From Patiria pectinifera (lineage: Eukaryota; Echinodermata; Asteroidea; Valvatida; Asterinidae), in assembly GCA_029964075.1 (NCBI GenBank), contig CM057150.1, forward strand, positions 5,433,717 through 5,497,716: a DNA stretch of 64,000 bases, written 5' to 3'. The notes beneath the pieces were generated by a model, which made no database searches, had not been told where the DNA came from, and was given only the letters and a program-made list of their open reading frames with translations. Below are positions 12,920-26,763 of the stretch, one piece after another. The position numbers were made by a program, and so were the translations under genes. Each line of letters starts with the position of its first letter. Positions within the stretch are counted from its first letter, which is position 1.

Positions 12920-15900
12920 GTATTTGTCAGTGTAATTATTCAAGCCAACTCTTCCGGACGATATTTTACATAACTTTTCGAATTTTCTTGACCTTTTATG
13001 GAAAAAAATAGGAAAATGAACTCATCAGTAATATAATAGGAGGAATGATCGATTTTTTCTATGAAAAGTATTAAAAACAAAAAATACAGCATGGAAATTC
13101 ACTGAGTGCGCAGGTCAAAAGTCGCAGAATTTTCTTTCCGTTTTGCACGTCAACTTATGCGATTGACCATTTTTGTGGGACAATTAAAACGACCAAATCC
13201 CCCGGACACGAACCGCTCATCACCCCAAAACGAAATTGTAGCTGACGAGCCTACATGTCTGAGTCCGGATTGGAAGCTTTCTTTGTAATATCCCGCTTTA
13301 GTTCAACCGGATCTCTCACCGTCAGAAATCTGCGTGAGATACTGCCCACACGATGCGACAACCAGCGTCAGTCCGTGAAACCATGGAGCTTCACCCGCCG
13401 CGGGCAGTTTTCCCCAAAGATTAGAAGCCAATTTTGCCGGTCTAAAGCGAGTGTAATTGAGTAGACTGCTTGTTGCTAGTTAGTTCACGACCCTTCTTTT
13501 TTTAATAAGATGAAACGATATACACGAGTCGGGCAATGTGCAGAACAGAAGTCAATGCCTTCGGGGGGTTTCTGTGTGATTCTTCACTTTCATCGGATAA
13601 GTTTCGGCACATTGTAAAAATAAAATGTGCGTGCGTACCATAGCGTTTACATCCTTTCATGGAAGTATTTTTATTTCTACTGCTCGAGGCTATTTTGCAT
13701 TTTTGTATGATTCATCCGTAGATGCAAATGGAGTGCTGTGTATTGCTATTTATACCTGCGAGATTGACGTAACGTATATTTCAAAATATAGCTCTGTTTT
13801 TTTGTATCAAGGTCTTAAGAAAACACGGAAAGATATCACAAGTGTCAAGTGCCATTTGGTTTGGGATGGAAGGACTAAATATGGGAAATTACATTGTTTT
13901 GCCAACGTGTTGCAACTTTTCACTTATCCGAATTTGATTTTTGCCCATTGCAAGGCGCGCCATAATTAAGAGATAGCTTGCAAGTGTAAAACAAAAACCA
14001 TTGCGCGTCGTCACTATGCAGGTTGCCTATATTGTGGCAGGTGTTATATAAAATGACACCTGTTATCTGCCTAGCTCCCTTTCGGCCAAACCCTTGCAAA
14101 GTTTCCATTATAAGATTAATAAGGTAGAATCACCGAAGCAAACGCTCTTCAAACTTTAAGTTTTTTCCTGCTATCCTATTCCGATGACGTCACTTCCAAA
14201 AAGGTGCCTTTTTTGTTTATCAGCGAGGGACTTAAATCCTGAAACACGAAACAAATCCAAATCATATTTTTTCATTTAGTTACCAATTTGTGATTTTGAG
14301 CAGAACCACTATTCTGTGGAGTTTTTCTTCAGTTAGTGTGTGATATTAACTCAAGAGAAGACCATACCAAAGACCCAAACTCGTCCCCAGGGTGGCGAGC
14401 AGTACGCGCCCACCACTACCCGCTCTCTCACCCTGGTATTGGATCATTTGCATGTGCAAGATCAACACGTATGCAAATGAGGAATAGTCTGTTGCCTGCC
14501 TGTGCGTTACATTTGCGTTTGTTTTTGTATGCGGTGTCTGGGGTAAAAACAGAATCAATTCGTCGCAGTGCGAGCATGGCGTGAGTTACGAAAACACAAT
14601 TTTATTTTAATCAAACTGTTACGATCTTAACGAGACAACATGCAGTATCACATTTCAAATTAATATTAACAATCGGAAAGGAATTGAATATTTTCGACAA
14701 GGCGTGGACGAATGATCGCGAAAACACGTACTGCACGTTGTGAATATTAACACCAAGTACACGATTGCGGTATCGAATCAGGATCCAGGAAGACAATTTC
14801 CTATCCAGGGCATACTATTGGAAACGAGGTTGGAAATAAAGTAAGCACTGGGGACGAGGTTGACCAAGGACCATGCCTTTACAAGAATGAGGAACAAGGA
14901 AAGGGGGAAATCTTACAACAAGGAGAAGGCTGTGAGGGAAAGACTGAACAAAATTGAGTGCTGATGTTCTGCAGATCTCCCATATTTCAGCGTCTGGACG
15001 ACCAAGAACAAAATCATATATAGAAAGACTTTCCTATGTAAGCCTGTACTTACGATTGATCTCCATGTGAGCTTATCCCTTAAGGCCGACACGAAGCGCT
15101 GCTCGGCCTACTCCTCAATGTTCAATCACAAACGCATTTATGGACAAGCTTAAAAAGAAGTATACCTTACCGTGAAAATGTTTGGCTCACACCCAAACAC
15201 ATTTTTCCTGATTTGGTGTCGGATTGTGAGAAAGCTTTAGCAGAACTATAGGGTGGGGGGGGGGGGGGGTGTAGGGGAAGCATGGCCCCAAACGTACACA
15301 CGTGTGTAAACACCTTCAATCGTGGAAAGACTTTTTAGGAAGACCTCCCATATGTTTTGCACACGATCGTCAATTGTGGACCTTCGGGAGTGGTGGACCC
15401 TATTGTCCTCTATTGTTCAACGTCCCCTACTGAATGGAAAACAAACCCGAGAGAGCTAACTCCCATCACCCCCCCCCCCCTCAGAATTATAAGAGGACAG
15501 CGAAAAAAAAGCTTTGGATTGTTTTGCAATCCATTGAATTCCACCACCAGAAAGTGAACCCAGTCACCACTTCTGCAATTTTTACCCCTTTTGATTTCTC
15601 CAGGAAGAACAGTAAATTTCAAGATCAATTATGTTGCGAATGTTAGCTGGAATAGAGTTGTCGAACGGATCAAGGGATCTGTTCGGCTTGACACATTCAG
15701 GTCTAACATCGGTACGGTGAAGATGTCCATCTATCACAGCGAAGGTAATTAGGCATATGTGGACTTTTAATTTAAACCAAGAGCTATTTATAACTACGGA
15801 CGTCCGAAATAGTGTCATCAATTAAAACAGATTTTCAGTGAGTGCACGGCAAGAGCGTGAAGGCTACGGTTTTTGAAAACATGTTCTTGTTTAACCATTT

Positions 15901-16629
15901 TCGCGTAACTTTGGTTATATCGCTGGAACGTTTCGTGAAAGAATGTGATCCAACCAAAAAGGAATGGAATTAAACGCTTTTTTATTTAAAGCCTGGGAAA
16001 CGACACATTCTAAGGAATCCATTGGAAAGTTCTTCCAACCATCATAACACAAAGTCAACCATTTGCGTGAAACGCTTGATAAATCAAAACGGAGAATGCC
16101 GTTAATTAAGAGACGTTTAAATGTACTTGAACTGTCAAAACTGTCATAATAAAAAATGAACATTTCGTTTCTGTCTCAGTATTTTTCAACGATGGCCAGC
16201 CAACCAAAAGTCAACTTTTCTTAAAAATGACAGCACACCAGGTGCCACGATGTCACAGGATGCTTGAGACTGTTATTCAGTTACAGTCAAGTGATGTATT
16301 TCATAATAATTTGGTAGTTTTGTTTTTTGATGTTTTCAAATGTTGTATATTGCCTTTAATCCAGGCATTTAACACGAAAGTAAACTCATTCAATGCATAT
16401 CATATGAGCAGTACACAATTAACAGTCCTCAGAACCTCACGGTCAACCTAGAATGTCTCACTGTTATGTTACGACCTCATTGATTAAAATGAGAGATGAT
16501 GAATCGGAGCAACACATCTATAGAGTGAACACGACAGTTATACGAACAGGCCGACATTAGGGATTGCGTTTTCGGCCAATTGGTGCTCCGTGCGTTTGTC
16601 CCTATTGCGGGTTTTCAACCCAACATTTT
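12920..16629. other. No gene seen; octamer pair inside
   Basis: About 3.7 kb with short chance frames. It holds an inverted octamer pair at 14446-14478, a poly-G run near 15253-15270 and a poly-C run near 15470. No dispersed repeat was recognised. Confidence 0.4.
14446..14478. promoter_or_regulatory. Inverted pair of octamer (POU) sites
   Basis: ATTTGCAT at 14446-14453 and ATGCAAAT at 14471-14478 are perfect octamers in opposite orientation, 25 bp apart start to start. Perfect octamers bind POU-domain factors. No adjacent gene was found, so function is inferred only. Confidence 0.35.
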
Positions 16630-16725
16630 GTCTTCAATGTCGGCCTTCCACGGTTTCTTCAGGCTTGCGAGCTATACATGTAGGGGCGCTTCGCTCGGGG
16701 AAATCCTTGGCAACACTAACACAAC
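16630..16725 (+). mobile_element. tRNA-derived SINE, 3' fragment
   Basis: GGTTTCTTCAGGCTTGCGAGC followed by a weak AATCCTTGG segment matches the tail of the SINE copies at 23.9 and 27.2 kb. Confidence 0.6.
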
Positions 16726-16729
16726 AGAC

Positions 16730-19167
16730 AACGATGAAGCAAATTGGCGGAGGAAACATGGATAAAGCTCCATAGACATTACTTTTTGAAACATAAGCAA
16801 TATCAACAACAGCGTTACGACAATGAAAGCCCACTGGGGACGGGAGATTACGAGATTTTCTTTCAACGTTGCTTTTTGTTCGTCACAAATAAGGTAACAT
16901 TGAAAATAACAGTAAACGCCGTAATGCCAAGTAATAATAATCTTTTCAAACCCAAAAAAGCAGACTGTTTAGAAATCAGTCACCCAAGGGTTTCAGGAAA
17001 TAGCGGGTTGTTTTGATGCCAAACTTGAGCGCATTCTAGAATAACATTCGCATAGCTCAGCCTTCAGGGCGCGTTATTCGCTATAAAAAGCTAAAAAGCA
17101 CTCCGTGAGCGCAAACCTCCGCCAAGGCTAAACAATTCCCCGCCATATTGTCAGTACACCGAAAAGAAATACTCGCATAAATGGTGAAGAATTCTTTAAA
17201 ATAATCCTGGATCCAGACCCAGCTCCGGATCACTTCCAGAATCTAATCGATTTGTACTTGTACCAAGGACCATCCCTAAACACACGCAAATCCGTCCATT
17301 ACTTTGTGAGTTATCTTGTGAACAGACAAACCAACGACGATAAAAACATAACCTCCTTGACGGAGGTAATAACAGACCAAGGAACACGTGAAAACTTTCA
17401 ACCTGCCAGCTTCCTTTCAGCAATTCCGATATACATACCATCCACCAACCATATGTTAGTTCGAAACACGAAAGAACTACGGGGTATCTCTTCAACTTGA
17501 CAAATTGGCGGGTGGCGGGCAGCCGACCGCGCCATCACGACCGCTTAAACCAAATATTTAGTCTGTTTTCCCCGCGAAAGTTTCTTTCCTCCGCCGTGCG
17601 AGATATCATTCTCTTCACGAGGGAGCCAATTAATGCGGCTGTTATTAGCACAGACATGTTGCTTGTTTTACCACACTCCCGAGGACAATGATTTGTGTTT
17701 TTTCCCTTTGTCCATGTAATATAACATTCTCCCATAGACTAAGCACACAAACCTACTACAGAGGACTGTTTTGAAAAAAAAAGACCCAACTCCCGAGGAC
17801 TGAAAGGATATGTTGTTCCCCCTTTGTGTGTTTGTCCTCGGGGGTTATGTTAAACAAGTACATTACGACACCCGCAAAAAAAAAACCCAAGCAACCAAAA
17901 ACTAAACTAACAAGGTAACCAGCCTAATCTTTCACGCGATGTATAATTGCTAGCTTTACATCATGAATTTGCTTAGCTTTATTTTCCACTCGGGCGGCAC
18001 CGTCAAATTAAGGCCCAGGACGAACCTCCCGAATCACACTGTTAATTGAGAAATGCGCATGCACATCAGGACAGCTTGTGCTCGACATAATCATCAGTCT
18101 GCGCGTCTATACACACAGTGAGAAGTATTGCTTCCTCAGCATGCGAGTTGCATCCCGCTGAGAACAATAATTTATAACTGATGACTGATTACCGTAACCG
18201 TGTCTTCTTCAAGGACGAACGGGAAGAATCCACCCAACCAGGCCACGGACCCACATTAATTTTGCCATTCAACGGCACTGGAAAATCTTGATTTATTTAT
18301 AATTTTTGTGTGTGTGTGCTGAATATTTAAAATCGTTTCAGTGCTGGAGCATATAAATGTACGAGATTTTGAAAGCCTCTCGAGAATTTGAAGCTGTTTT
18401 GAAAACTTGGCTTAGGAAACACTTTTGGAGGGACAACCGTGTCTTATTTTTGGAAGAATTTTTTTTTATTGAAAAACACTACCTACACTCTGGACTCTGG
18501 ATTTGTTTTATGGGGGGAGGGGGTGTAAATACTGTTTTCAAAATGTCTCCGAGAAAATTGATTTACTGCTGGAAAATAAGATTGGAGTGTTTTCTACAGC
18601 TTGAGGTTTTCGATATAACTGAGTCATAGATCTTATAGAGTGAACCGGCAGTCCCGAAAGACGTCTTTGCACTTGCAGCATTACAGAAGTAAATATCAAT
18701 GCGCTCCTATGTGTCGTAATTCTTTTCAGATTGATGTGAAATGCGAAAGAAAATGAAGTTTTCTGCATGCTCGTTTATCAGTGAATTTCTGATTCTTCAC
18801 CGCTATAGGCCTATGGGTATATGGTGAAGATTACACAGCATGCTGATCTGATGAAAACCAACAAGTAAAACTAACCGATATAACATGTCCTATATGTGGA
18901 AACATATTTCAAAGTAAGATAATAAAATCCAAAAGCAAGAAAGAATAACAAGGCATTCTTTGTGAAACTATTTTTTTGGTCCCAGCTATCAAACTGACAG
19001 ACTGAATGATTCACACCCTCACTGTCATTTGTGAACCGGGCAGTGCGATCGTATAGGATGACCCCGTAACGCCAATGATTGGACTAAATCCAGCTTATTG
19101 TGTAAACCTTCCAGTGAATAGCCATTCTGAATCCAATGAAATAGCATTTTGTGCACTCTGGGGCCAC
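16730..19167. other. No gene seen
   Basis: Contains a short inverted repeat, CCCGAGGAC near 17795 and GTCCTCGGGGG near 17835. A GC-richer stretch at 17500-17690 has TTGGCGGG and CCCGCG words and could be regulatory. No coding evidence. Confidence 0.4.
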
Positions 19168-19500
19168 ACATACTGGAATTTGTATCCTTGTGGTGTCATT
19201 CTTTGTTCTCGTGTACTAACGTTTTCGAGTTTGAAAGTGTAGTTTCAAAATGCTTCTATTTTAACGAGAATTAATTTCCTGGGCTAAAATTCTGACTTAA
19301 TATCCCTTACATAAAATACCTCAATTTGCGACGAATCACCACATTGGAAATTCCTAGTTTTTGAGTAAAATCCATTATCTATTTCGTCATAACCTTGCGG
19401 AGACGTATTCACCTATAGAAATTGCTGCGTGGAGACGTATTCAATCTTTTGTTCCCTATGATACCCATGTCTCCACAGGGTACCGTGTAACAGATCAGCT
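19168..19500. repeat. 330-bp dispersed repeat with hairpin, copy B (inverted)
   Basis: Matches copy A at 12.4-12.7 kb in inverted orientation. It has a short extra segment near 19405 that repeats GGAGACGTATTCA. The WRRIQSFVPY and HVSTGYRV reading seen in copy A is kept here in frame. Confidence 0.8.
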
Positions 19501-20373
19501 AAACAAGTCTATTCTTGTCTTGTTATTGCTTTATCTATTCGCTGTGGTTTTCACTATCGATTTGGTTCCTGCCCTCAATTCATCGATGGTGTTGCACGTG
19601 TGTGTCCTCTATTTACACCATAAAAAAACGCGGCTTGTATGTTGTGATTTGGCTTGTTATGTTGTGAGCACCCGAGAATAGACAGTTGTTTACAGGTAAC
19701 TGTCGTAAACGTCATAGCGTTGATTGTGAACCAGTTTTCAATTTAGAATGGCAACACGACCAGGGAATGACGTGAAAGATTCAAGCAGCAAGAAACAACC
19801 CAGTTGAACGTTTCCAACAAACAAAAGTATAGAAAAACAATTTTATTTTGTGAAAAGGACGAAAATAGATATTCATCAAACAATATCGCTATAACCACAG
19901 TGGTAAAATGTTCCGACTGCACAAAAATAAGCATAGGAATTTTTTTTCCAGTTTGAAATCTCTGAGGTTTTCCTCCTACGCTTGAAAACACACAATATTT
20001 GGTATCACTGTCTGCTCTCGAAGGATATGTGTGCTCACATCGTTGAGATTAAATTCACAAAAGGTACTTGGCAGAGAGAGAAGAAGAGCTTAAAGAATAT
20101 TAAATTGAACCGAATAAAGTGTTCTTTGCAAAGTAATACAGGTCAAACCGACCTGTGTTTTCTATATGAAGTCCTTGTCAGGGACACTCTGTCGCGTCCC
20201 AAGCAAATAAACACAGCAAATACCAAACCGTCTTTGGAGATGCTTTGCCAAAAAAAGTGAACCTAATGAAATGGTCTTGTATTGTTGATTGCAGGGAAGA
20301 GGTGAAAAGATCTTTCAGGAATAATCCCGAACATTCGCAAATGTCAAGCAGGACTGTGACAGACGATCGAGGG

Positions 20374-20535
20374 GAGGGATTGGCGTAGTGATACTTCAAT
20401 CTCGGTGACCCAGGCTCGAGTCCAACCATGGGCCGAGTCGTGCGGATTTGGATTTATCCCTCGGATATCTTTTCCGCCTCTAAAACTGATCATTTCTGAA
20501 ACATGGAACAATTTCTTCACCATCTTCTGTATCTC
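20374..20535 (+). mobile_element. tRNA-derived SINE, copy
   Basis: The head reads GGCGTAGTGATAC, then GGCTCGAGTCCAACC (degenerate B box). The body shares CCGCCTCTAAAACTG and the TTCAGG tail with the copy at 23.9 kb. Confidence 0.65.
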
Positions 20536-20650
20536 AGTTTATTCAGGCTACAGTGCATGTGTAATTTGTGAGAACGTTAATTCCTGTTAATTAATCAATC
20601 CCTCCAGAAGACATTTTTCGTCATAAGTTGTACCTTAGGGAGACACAGGG

Positions 20651-20685
20651 CATTAGGGAGACATTTCAATATCTCCCTAATGTCA
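20651..20685. repeat. ATTAGGGAGACAT hairpin, copy 1
   Basis: CATTAGGGAGACATTT is followed by ATATCTCCCTAATG, the same palindrome as at 22.96 kb. Confidence 0.7.
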
Positions 20686-20689
20686 CAAC

Positions 20690-22600
20690 TCCTATCTAGG
20701 GGCAAAAGTTTAATGTCGCAAATAGGCTAGATCGAATGTTCATGGTCCAGAATGTCAATATACCAGAATTCGCGGGAATAGGATAAGGGAAATTGGGGTA
20801 AGGGGTGATTAAAGTTTGACAAATTTTGCGCACAGCCCTATAGGAATGTCCCCCTAAAGTACCTTTCTCCGTAATGACAATTATTGCTGTCATTAACATA
20901 CAGAAGTAAAGTATTAATGAATTAATATCGGAGAGCAACCCCTAGTGCGTTCATTGACATACTTCTTTTACAAATAACCGTCGGTTTTTATGCTTATTAA
21001 AGATATTACATGGAGCATACAGTAAAGTTGTAAGTTTTCATTCATGTAATCTCGATATTATTAAAGTCTACACGTTTGATTGCAACACAAATACAATGAC
21101 ATAAGATGATAACAATGTTTCGATGGGGTTTGGGTGCAGGATTGGTTACCGGGTTTTTTTTGTACTGGTAAAAGAAAAACAGTGTTTATATTTAGGTTAG
21201 TATGAAATTTTGAATATATAATCCTTGATATTAGGTTTTGTTCAGTTCACCGACGTTATTGTTGTAAGAACAGTTTGCTCGGCACAGGTTGATAGGGTGG
21301 GAATCGAACCAAGGACCATGTTCTTTATTGTACAGATATATCTTAAATCACCCCGGCCGATTTCGAATCCGATATGTTCGCGGGTGCTGAAATTAATGAC
21401 TTCACACGTCGGCGAAGGGCACAATTCAATTTGGAAACGCTCAGCAGTGTTTGTTCTAGTACCCGAAGATAAATATTCTGGCGTGATGCCTGGTGGTCAG
21501 AGAATATGTTGACCCGATTTTTGGCAATCGAATCAACCGAAATCTTTGCGAGACTCTAAGCAAATGTTTAAGAGCAGAGATCGAAGTCGGTGAGATCAGT
21601 CCCTACGTGTCAGCGTTTGCTAAGTATCAAATGGCCACTCCATCTCGTGGGAGAGTATTTTAGCCATGACCCATAAATATCAAAAGCGAGACATACAAAC
21701 TTGTTAAGCGAGAGGCAAAATACGATACAGGGTATAGGCAAACATATGGTGCGGCTCGTGCTGCCAAAAGCATCTCGGTCCATTAAACGAATCCAGCGCG
21801 CACAGGCCATACGCACACAGGCCATATACACGAGGCTAGAAAAAGAAACCAGAATCTTACCTTCTGTCGTGCAATCAGGCGTTTCTCCCAAGCACCATGA
21901 TTAGTTAGTGTGTTCCAGCAAGTGTCGTGGCCAGCCACTCGTGGAAACTTTATAACCGCGCCGTGGGTCGGCGTTTTCCTTTCCGACGTGCAGTTGGTGT
22001 TTAATCATGTGATGAGACGCCGGGCGGTTTGGCAACCGCTTTTGTTTAGCAGTAGAAAAAGCTGCGTAGGCCCACCCATGCGCACGGTGAGGAAGAGGTG
22101 GCAATCAAGACGTCAACTACTTGGTTATTATTATTATTTTCCCGCGACGACAACGGCTGGCAGGGATTGGGGCGTGCTGTGGTTGTTTTCTCCCAATTGA
22201 GACATTCTCATCACTGTTAATCCTCCCTCCGGGGAGATTGCCACCTCCTCCATTCTGGCAGATGAGGCGGGTTGATTTGTTTTCTCACCAGCAGCCGATG
22301 GCGGGGATTTGGAGCTTTTTGACGTCGAGAGAAAAAAACAGTAATCGTAGAAAATTATTCTGACGTCATTGCAAAGTGGGGGCATCGGTGTAACACCAAC
22401 GCGCGTCACTATTAAGAGCTTTGTTAGGAAATCAATATCCTTACTGACTATCTTTTTAATTTCATTCTGGTTATAAAATGGAAATTTCCACAAAAGTCCG
22501 CAGGCGTTCTATCCCAGAAGAGCGAAGAAAACTACAGAGATAAGAAGATGACGACATGATGTTGTTTTGAAGTTGCAGGCAGGAAAAAAGCCGGACTCAA
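20690..22600. other. No gene seen
   Basis: Holds a degenerate tRNA-like word (GGGAATCGAACC) near 21299. Open frames of 60-119 codons on both strands lack domain features. Confidence 0.4.
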
Positions 22601-22621
22601 AACTAAGAAATCAGACAAGAA

Positions 22622-22712
22622 CTGCAAACCCAATCCATAATTAGAGACGTAGATGGGACTCGAACCTTGGTCACTGAGAAGTGGAAGGAAGCTCAACTGA
22701 CCGAACCTGACT
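22622..22712 (-). mobile_element. tRNA-derived SINE, head fragment
   Basis: CCCAATCCATAATTAGAGAC, then GGGACTCGAACC, then CCGAACCTGACT aligns with the head of the minus-strand SINE at 24.1-24.2 kb. Confidence 0.6.
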
Positions 22713-22956
22713 CTATTACAAAAAACCTGACTCTATTACAAAAAAATTGTAATATTAATAATAATTACCGAGAATGGGTCATTTGGGAGACATTCCCATA
22801 GACTTGTGCACAAAAATTTTCAAACTGAAATGTGCCCTAACCCAATATTCCCTTGTCCTTTTTCCACGAATTTCGGTATTTTTACTAATTAGACTACGAG
22901 CAACAAATATAACCTGATTGTGACAGTAAAATATTGCCTCTAAAGGGGGCTGTGGA

Positions 22957-22987
22957 ATTAGGGAGACATGAAAATGTCTCCCTAATG
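22957..22987. repeat. ATTAGGGAGACAT hairpin, copy 2
   Basis: Perfect 13-bp arms, ATTAGGGAGACAT and ATGTCTCCCTAAT, around a four-base loop. A third TGTCTCCCTA follows just downstream. Confidence 0.8.
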
Positions 22988-23050
22988 ACCAGTGTCTCCC
23001 TATTGTCGAAGAAATTACGATAACGTGTCTCCATAATGGTACATTTGTAG

Positions 23051-23095
23051 GAATAATGATAATGACTAGTAATAATGATAATGATAATGATAAAG
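23051..23095. repeat. (AATGAT)n microsatellite
   Basis: Repeated AATGAT/AATAATGAT units, slightly imperfect. Confidence 0.85.
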
Positions 23096-23931
23096 ACTTT
23101 CTATCTACTACGACATTTTATGAACTTGGGAGCATGACAACATCAGTACCCAGGAGCAACAGTCCGAAGAATTCCGCGGCTCACTTGCACGATTGTTGTA
23201 AATTTCCCCAACTTTCATCGCATGACAAAGTTGCTTGTCAAACCTTGCCCGTGTATTTTTTTTTTAATCGGCCTTAGGGATTAAATATTTCTTACTTAAA
23301 TATCTTCACGTGCATATCATGGATTTGAACTGCGACCCAGTTAGTGTGCATGTAGGCCTACTTCACAATTTAATTTTACCGTGACAGTTTTTAAGATATA
23401 AATGGAAAACTGCACTTAACCAATGTCAAATTCGTGGTGGGTCTTTCGGCCTCCGCCCGCTTCAAAGGCCTGCAAGTGATGAAGTGACAGGGAACAAGTT
23501 CGTGCCATCATGTTTATGTAGTAATAAGTAGAAAATACACGTACGGGAGTCGAAAATGATACAGACCTTGGTTTATATTTGTTTTAGGAACATGCTTAAA
23601 TGCTCTGACCAAGTAACCTTGTTATTGCACCGCCTCTGAACCTTGCTACGTGTCCAGCAATATCTTACCTCCATTTATTTTTTGCGCGTAAGACGTTCCA
23701 TGAAGGACGCAGCGTGGTTACACCGTGAACGTATTTTATTGCCAGCGGCTTGCAGACATTGAATTCATCAATTCGTAACAAGTGCAGAACAGGAGAGCTC
23801 TTCGGTCGTCATGATTTCAATAACGTTCACCTTGAGCCTACAGCTACAAAAGCGATATATCCCATCGACTAAATGGAAATCATTTTTAGAAGGACCCCAC
23901 ACGCACAAAATGAAAGAATGGTTTGAGAATT

Positions 23932-24219
23932 AATGCTTTATTTTTTATTTATTTATTTCTGGTAACGAAACCAAGGATTCCTCAAAAGTACCCTAAGCAC
24001 TGTAGCTCGAAAGCCTGAAGAAACCTGTAGAGAGAAGACAATGAGAAGAAATTACAGTTTTAGAGGTGGGAGGAAAAGCCCAGAGGAACATTCGGAGGAA
24101 AACCCACGGAATCAGGGAGGGACTGAAGACCCAATCCACATATTGGCCCAGGCGGGATTCGAACCCGGGTCACAGCGGTGGAAGGCGAGGAAAGTACCGC
24201 TACGCCAACCTGACTCCCC
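23932..24219 (-). mobile_element. tRNA-derived SINE, best full-length copy
   Basis: Reading the minus strand, the head AGTCAGGTTGGCGTAGCGGT (A box region) is followed by GACCCGGGTTCGAATCCCGC (perfect B box). The body then has CTCCCACCTCTAAAACTG and AGGTTTCTTCAGGC, and the 3' end is rich in AAATAAATAA units. The Pol III boxes and A-rich tail identify a SINE. Confidence 0.8.
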
Positions 24220-25444
24220 TTATAAAGTTTCAATAGTTACAGATAACAAATAAGCTTTCATTGGCTTTGATTTTGTTGCGATGCAATGCTGTGCCCACCA
24301 TCGAATAATATCTACTGCCCCAATCATTACCAAACACATTACCTTATCGCTACCTTTACCTCATGCCCATCATGTGGGTAACCCAAACCCCAATGTCAAC
24401 CCGACTGGATTTTTAACCAAATCCCACAAATACCCTTAACCAACCCTCACTTCTGCCTTGTTGTTCAACCTAAAATAAAATTGAAAAAGGATATTAATTC
24501 CAACCAAAATCTTGTCTCACAGCCAAAAGCTTGCCTCACAAAGCCAAAAGCTTGCCTCACAAACCTAAAAGCTTGTTCACAACAGTAGTTCGTTCACCTA
24601 ATATTAACGCGCCTTTAATAAAAAAATTGACGCTTTGTTTGTATAGGCTTTAGCCTCAATGAAGCATCGCTCGTGAAGTCCAAACACTGAAATCTAATTG
24701 ATTGGCCTACATAAAAGATCAGGCTAATATGACAGAGCAGGTCGTGGTCAAAAGGCATCCATTATACAAAATAGGCATTGATGTATACGTTTCATTCTAA
24801 GAAAAGACGCAGATTCCGTGATAGATCGGACTCTGTGTGGTGATTCTTTAACTCACAATGATCGCACTGTAAAGCGTTGTGCTGCATTCAATGGCCGGTA
24901 TACTGAACTTCAATATGTGTAGGCTTAGTCAGAAGTGCATCCACCCTATTCATTGCAACTCGACCCCACCTCCAAGATTTGCTGTCGCCGTTTGTTCGAT
25001 AGTATCCATTGAGGGGATTTCAGAAAGATTCAAAACACTGGACGCAGTGGCAATCCAACGTACATTAATGACTGTAAATGCACTTGTCACGCGCCAAAGA
25101 TTTTCCATTTGAAAACAGGCCTTCAAAAAAAAAGCCTGTAGCATCGTGTTGCTTTTAATTAATTTCTCATTATTGTTTAACTTCGTTGCCATGCGAATGT
25201 CTCACGATGAAGACTCCTTTTTTTGTCGATTTATGATTTTATTATGATTAGCTTCATTTCAAATTAAAATAAACTGGTGGAAAAACAAGTAACTTCTTCG
25301 TATTCTGTTGCTTGACATTGGTCGTAAATAGGCTCTCATTCCCTCTCATTACTGTATTGTGATAACACGCTAATTATGGCGCTTGTGACAGGAGCACTGT
25401 TAAGAGTCTTAGTTGTGAGTTCAAAAACAGTCAGATTCATGGTA
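24220..25444. other. No gene seen; short tandem repeat inside
   Basis: Three tandem copies of about 22 bp, each carrying CCTAAAAGCTTG or CCAAAAGCTTG, lie at about 24515-24580. Confidence 0.45.
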
Positions 25445-25824
25445 TACAGGGTGAGAAAAAAAACCGAAACCCAAATGTCGGGACCATTTTGTAGTAAAGT
25501 TCTGCATGTAGCACTTTCAAAATCTAGGATATGAAAGCCCAATTCATAAGCTTTCGTTTAGTGCAAGAATCATTCAAATCACTCATTTAGTTTTTAAGTT
25601 ACGGAGTTTTAAGGTTCTATATATCCACGGATAACAAAACAGTTCCAGCGTTCTCTCAGCAACACGAAAACAAATCACTAAGGACATTTTGTGTGAGGAT
25701 TGTTCTTGTACTAAAAGAAAGCTTATAAATTGGGCTTTCATATCCTAGATTTTACTACATGCAGAACTTCACTAAAACAATTGTCCCGACATTTGGGTTT
25801 CGGGGTTTTTTTACTCACCCTGTA
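25445..25824. mobile_element. CAGGGTGAG mariner-like foldback element, complete
   Basis: Begins TACAGGGTGAG and ends CTCACCCTGTA. The two halves are inverted copies for about 110 bp each (CCCAAATGTCGGGACC, GTTCTGCATGTAG, CTAGGATATGAAAGCCCAAT). TA at both edges fits Tc1/mariner target-site use. No transposase frame, so non-autonomous. Confidence 0.88.
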
Positions 25825-26763
25825 CTTCCGTTGAAAAAAAAAATAAAAAAATCCTGAATTTGACGCTGTTTAAACTTGGAACTACGTTTGGTATTTTCCA
25901 TATCATTACTGACGGTACAGCACGCGGTAAGTCAACGCAAAAGTTGAACAACCTTAAAAAGTCCCGGTGTATAAGGCAATTACTCCTGACCAGTACATGC
26001 TCTTCGACCTTCAAATGTCAATCTTTAACCCCAAATTTGGACTACTTTGTTTTATAAGTATATTTTACTCGGTCATCTCAGTAAAATATTTTTTAATTCC
26101 CGTATCACTGCTGTGATAAGCAAGCTGAGTGTGTCTCTGACCAAGGAACTTTACTCCAGTTAATACATCCCTGACCTTCAAATTATTATGTGTCCTCAAA
26201 TTTGCAGAATAATGGTTCGTATTATGAGCACGGTATGAGATGGTCTTAAGTACATTGCAGGGTTGGCTTTGACAACTTTTCCGGGGGCGGGGCGTTATAA
26301 TAGTGTGTTATCGCCCGTGGATATAGTTGATGTTCGCTGATAGTAGATGCGGTAATTTTGGTCTTGTCTGGCGCCGCCAATGGTTCAATTATGGTCGGTA
26401 TGCTCCCTGGCGAGCTGTGAAGGTTTTTCAATTGATATATTGATTCAATTTGTACCCGTTTCTGCGTGAGACGCATCTAAATTTCTTTCGCTGAAAGAAT
26501 AATGAATAAAAAGACATCGCTATATATTTGAGTTATATCATCACCCCTTGATTTCCCTTGTTTAAAACTGATGAAATGGTCTTCGCTGACACTTATCAGA
26601 CTTGCTCATGCGACGTCATAGTCATGGGCCATCATGGCTCGCTTGCACAATTCTTCACCTCGAACGTGTGACATAAAGTACTGAACGGAATCGGGGCACC
26701 TCCGCTTAGACATTCTTGCAACAGTGACTTTATAAAACCTCAGCAGTTAACATAGACATTACA

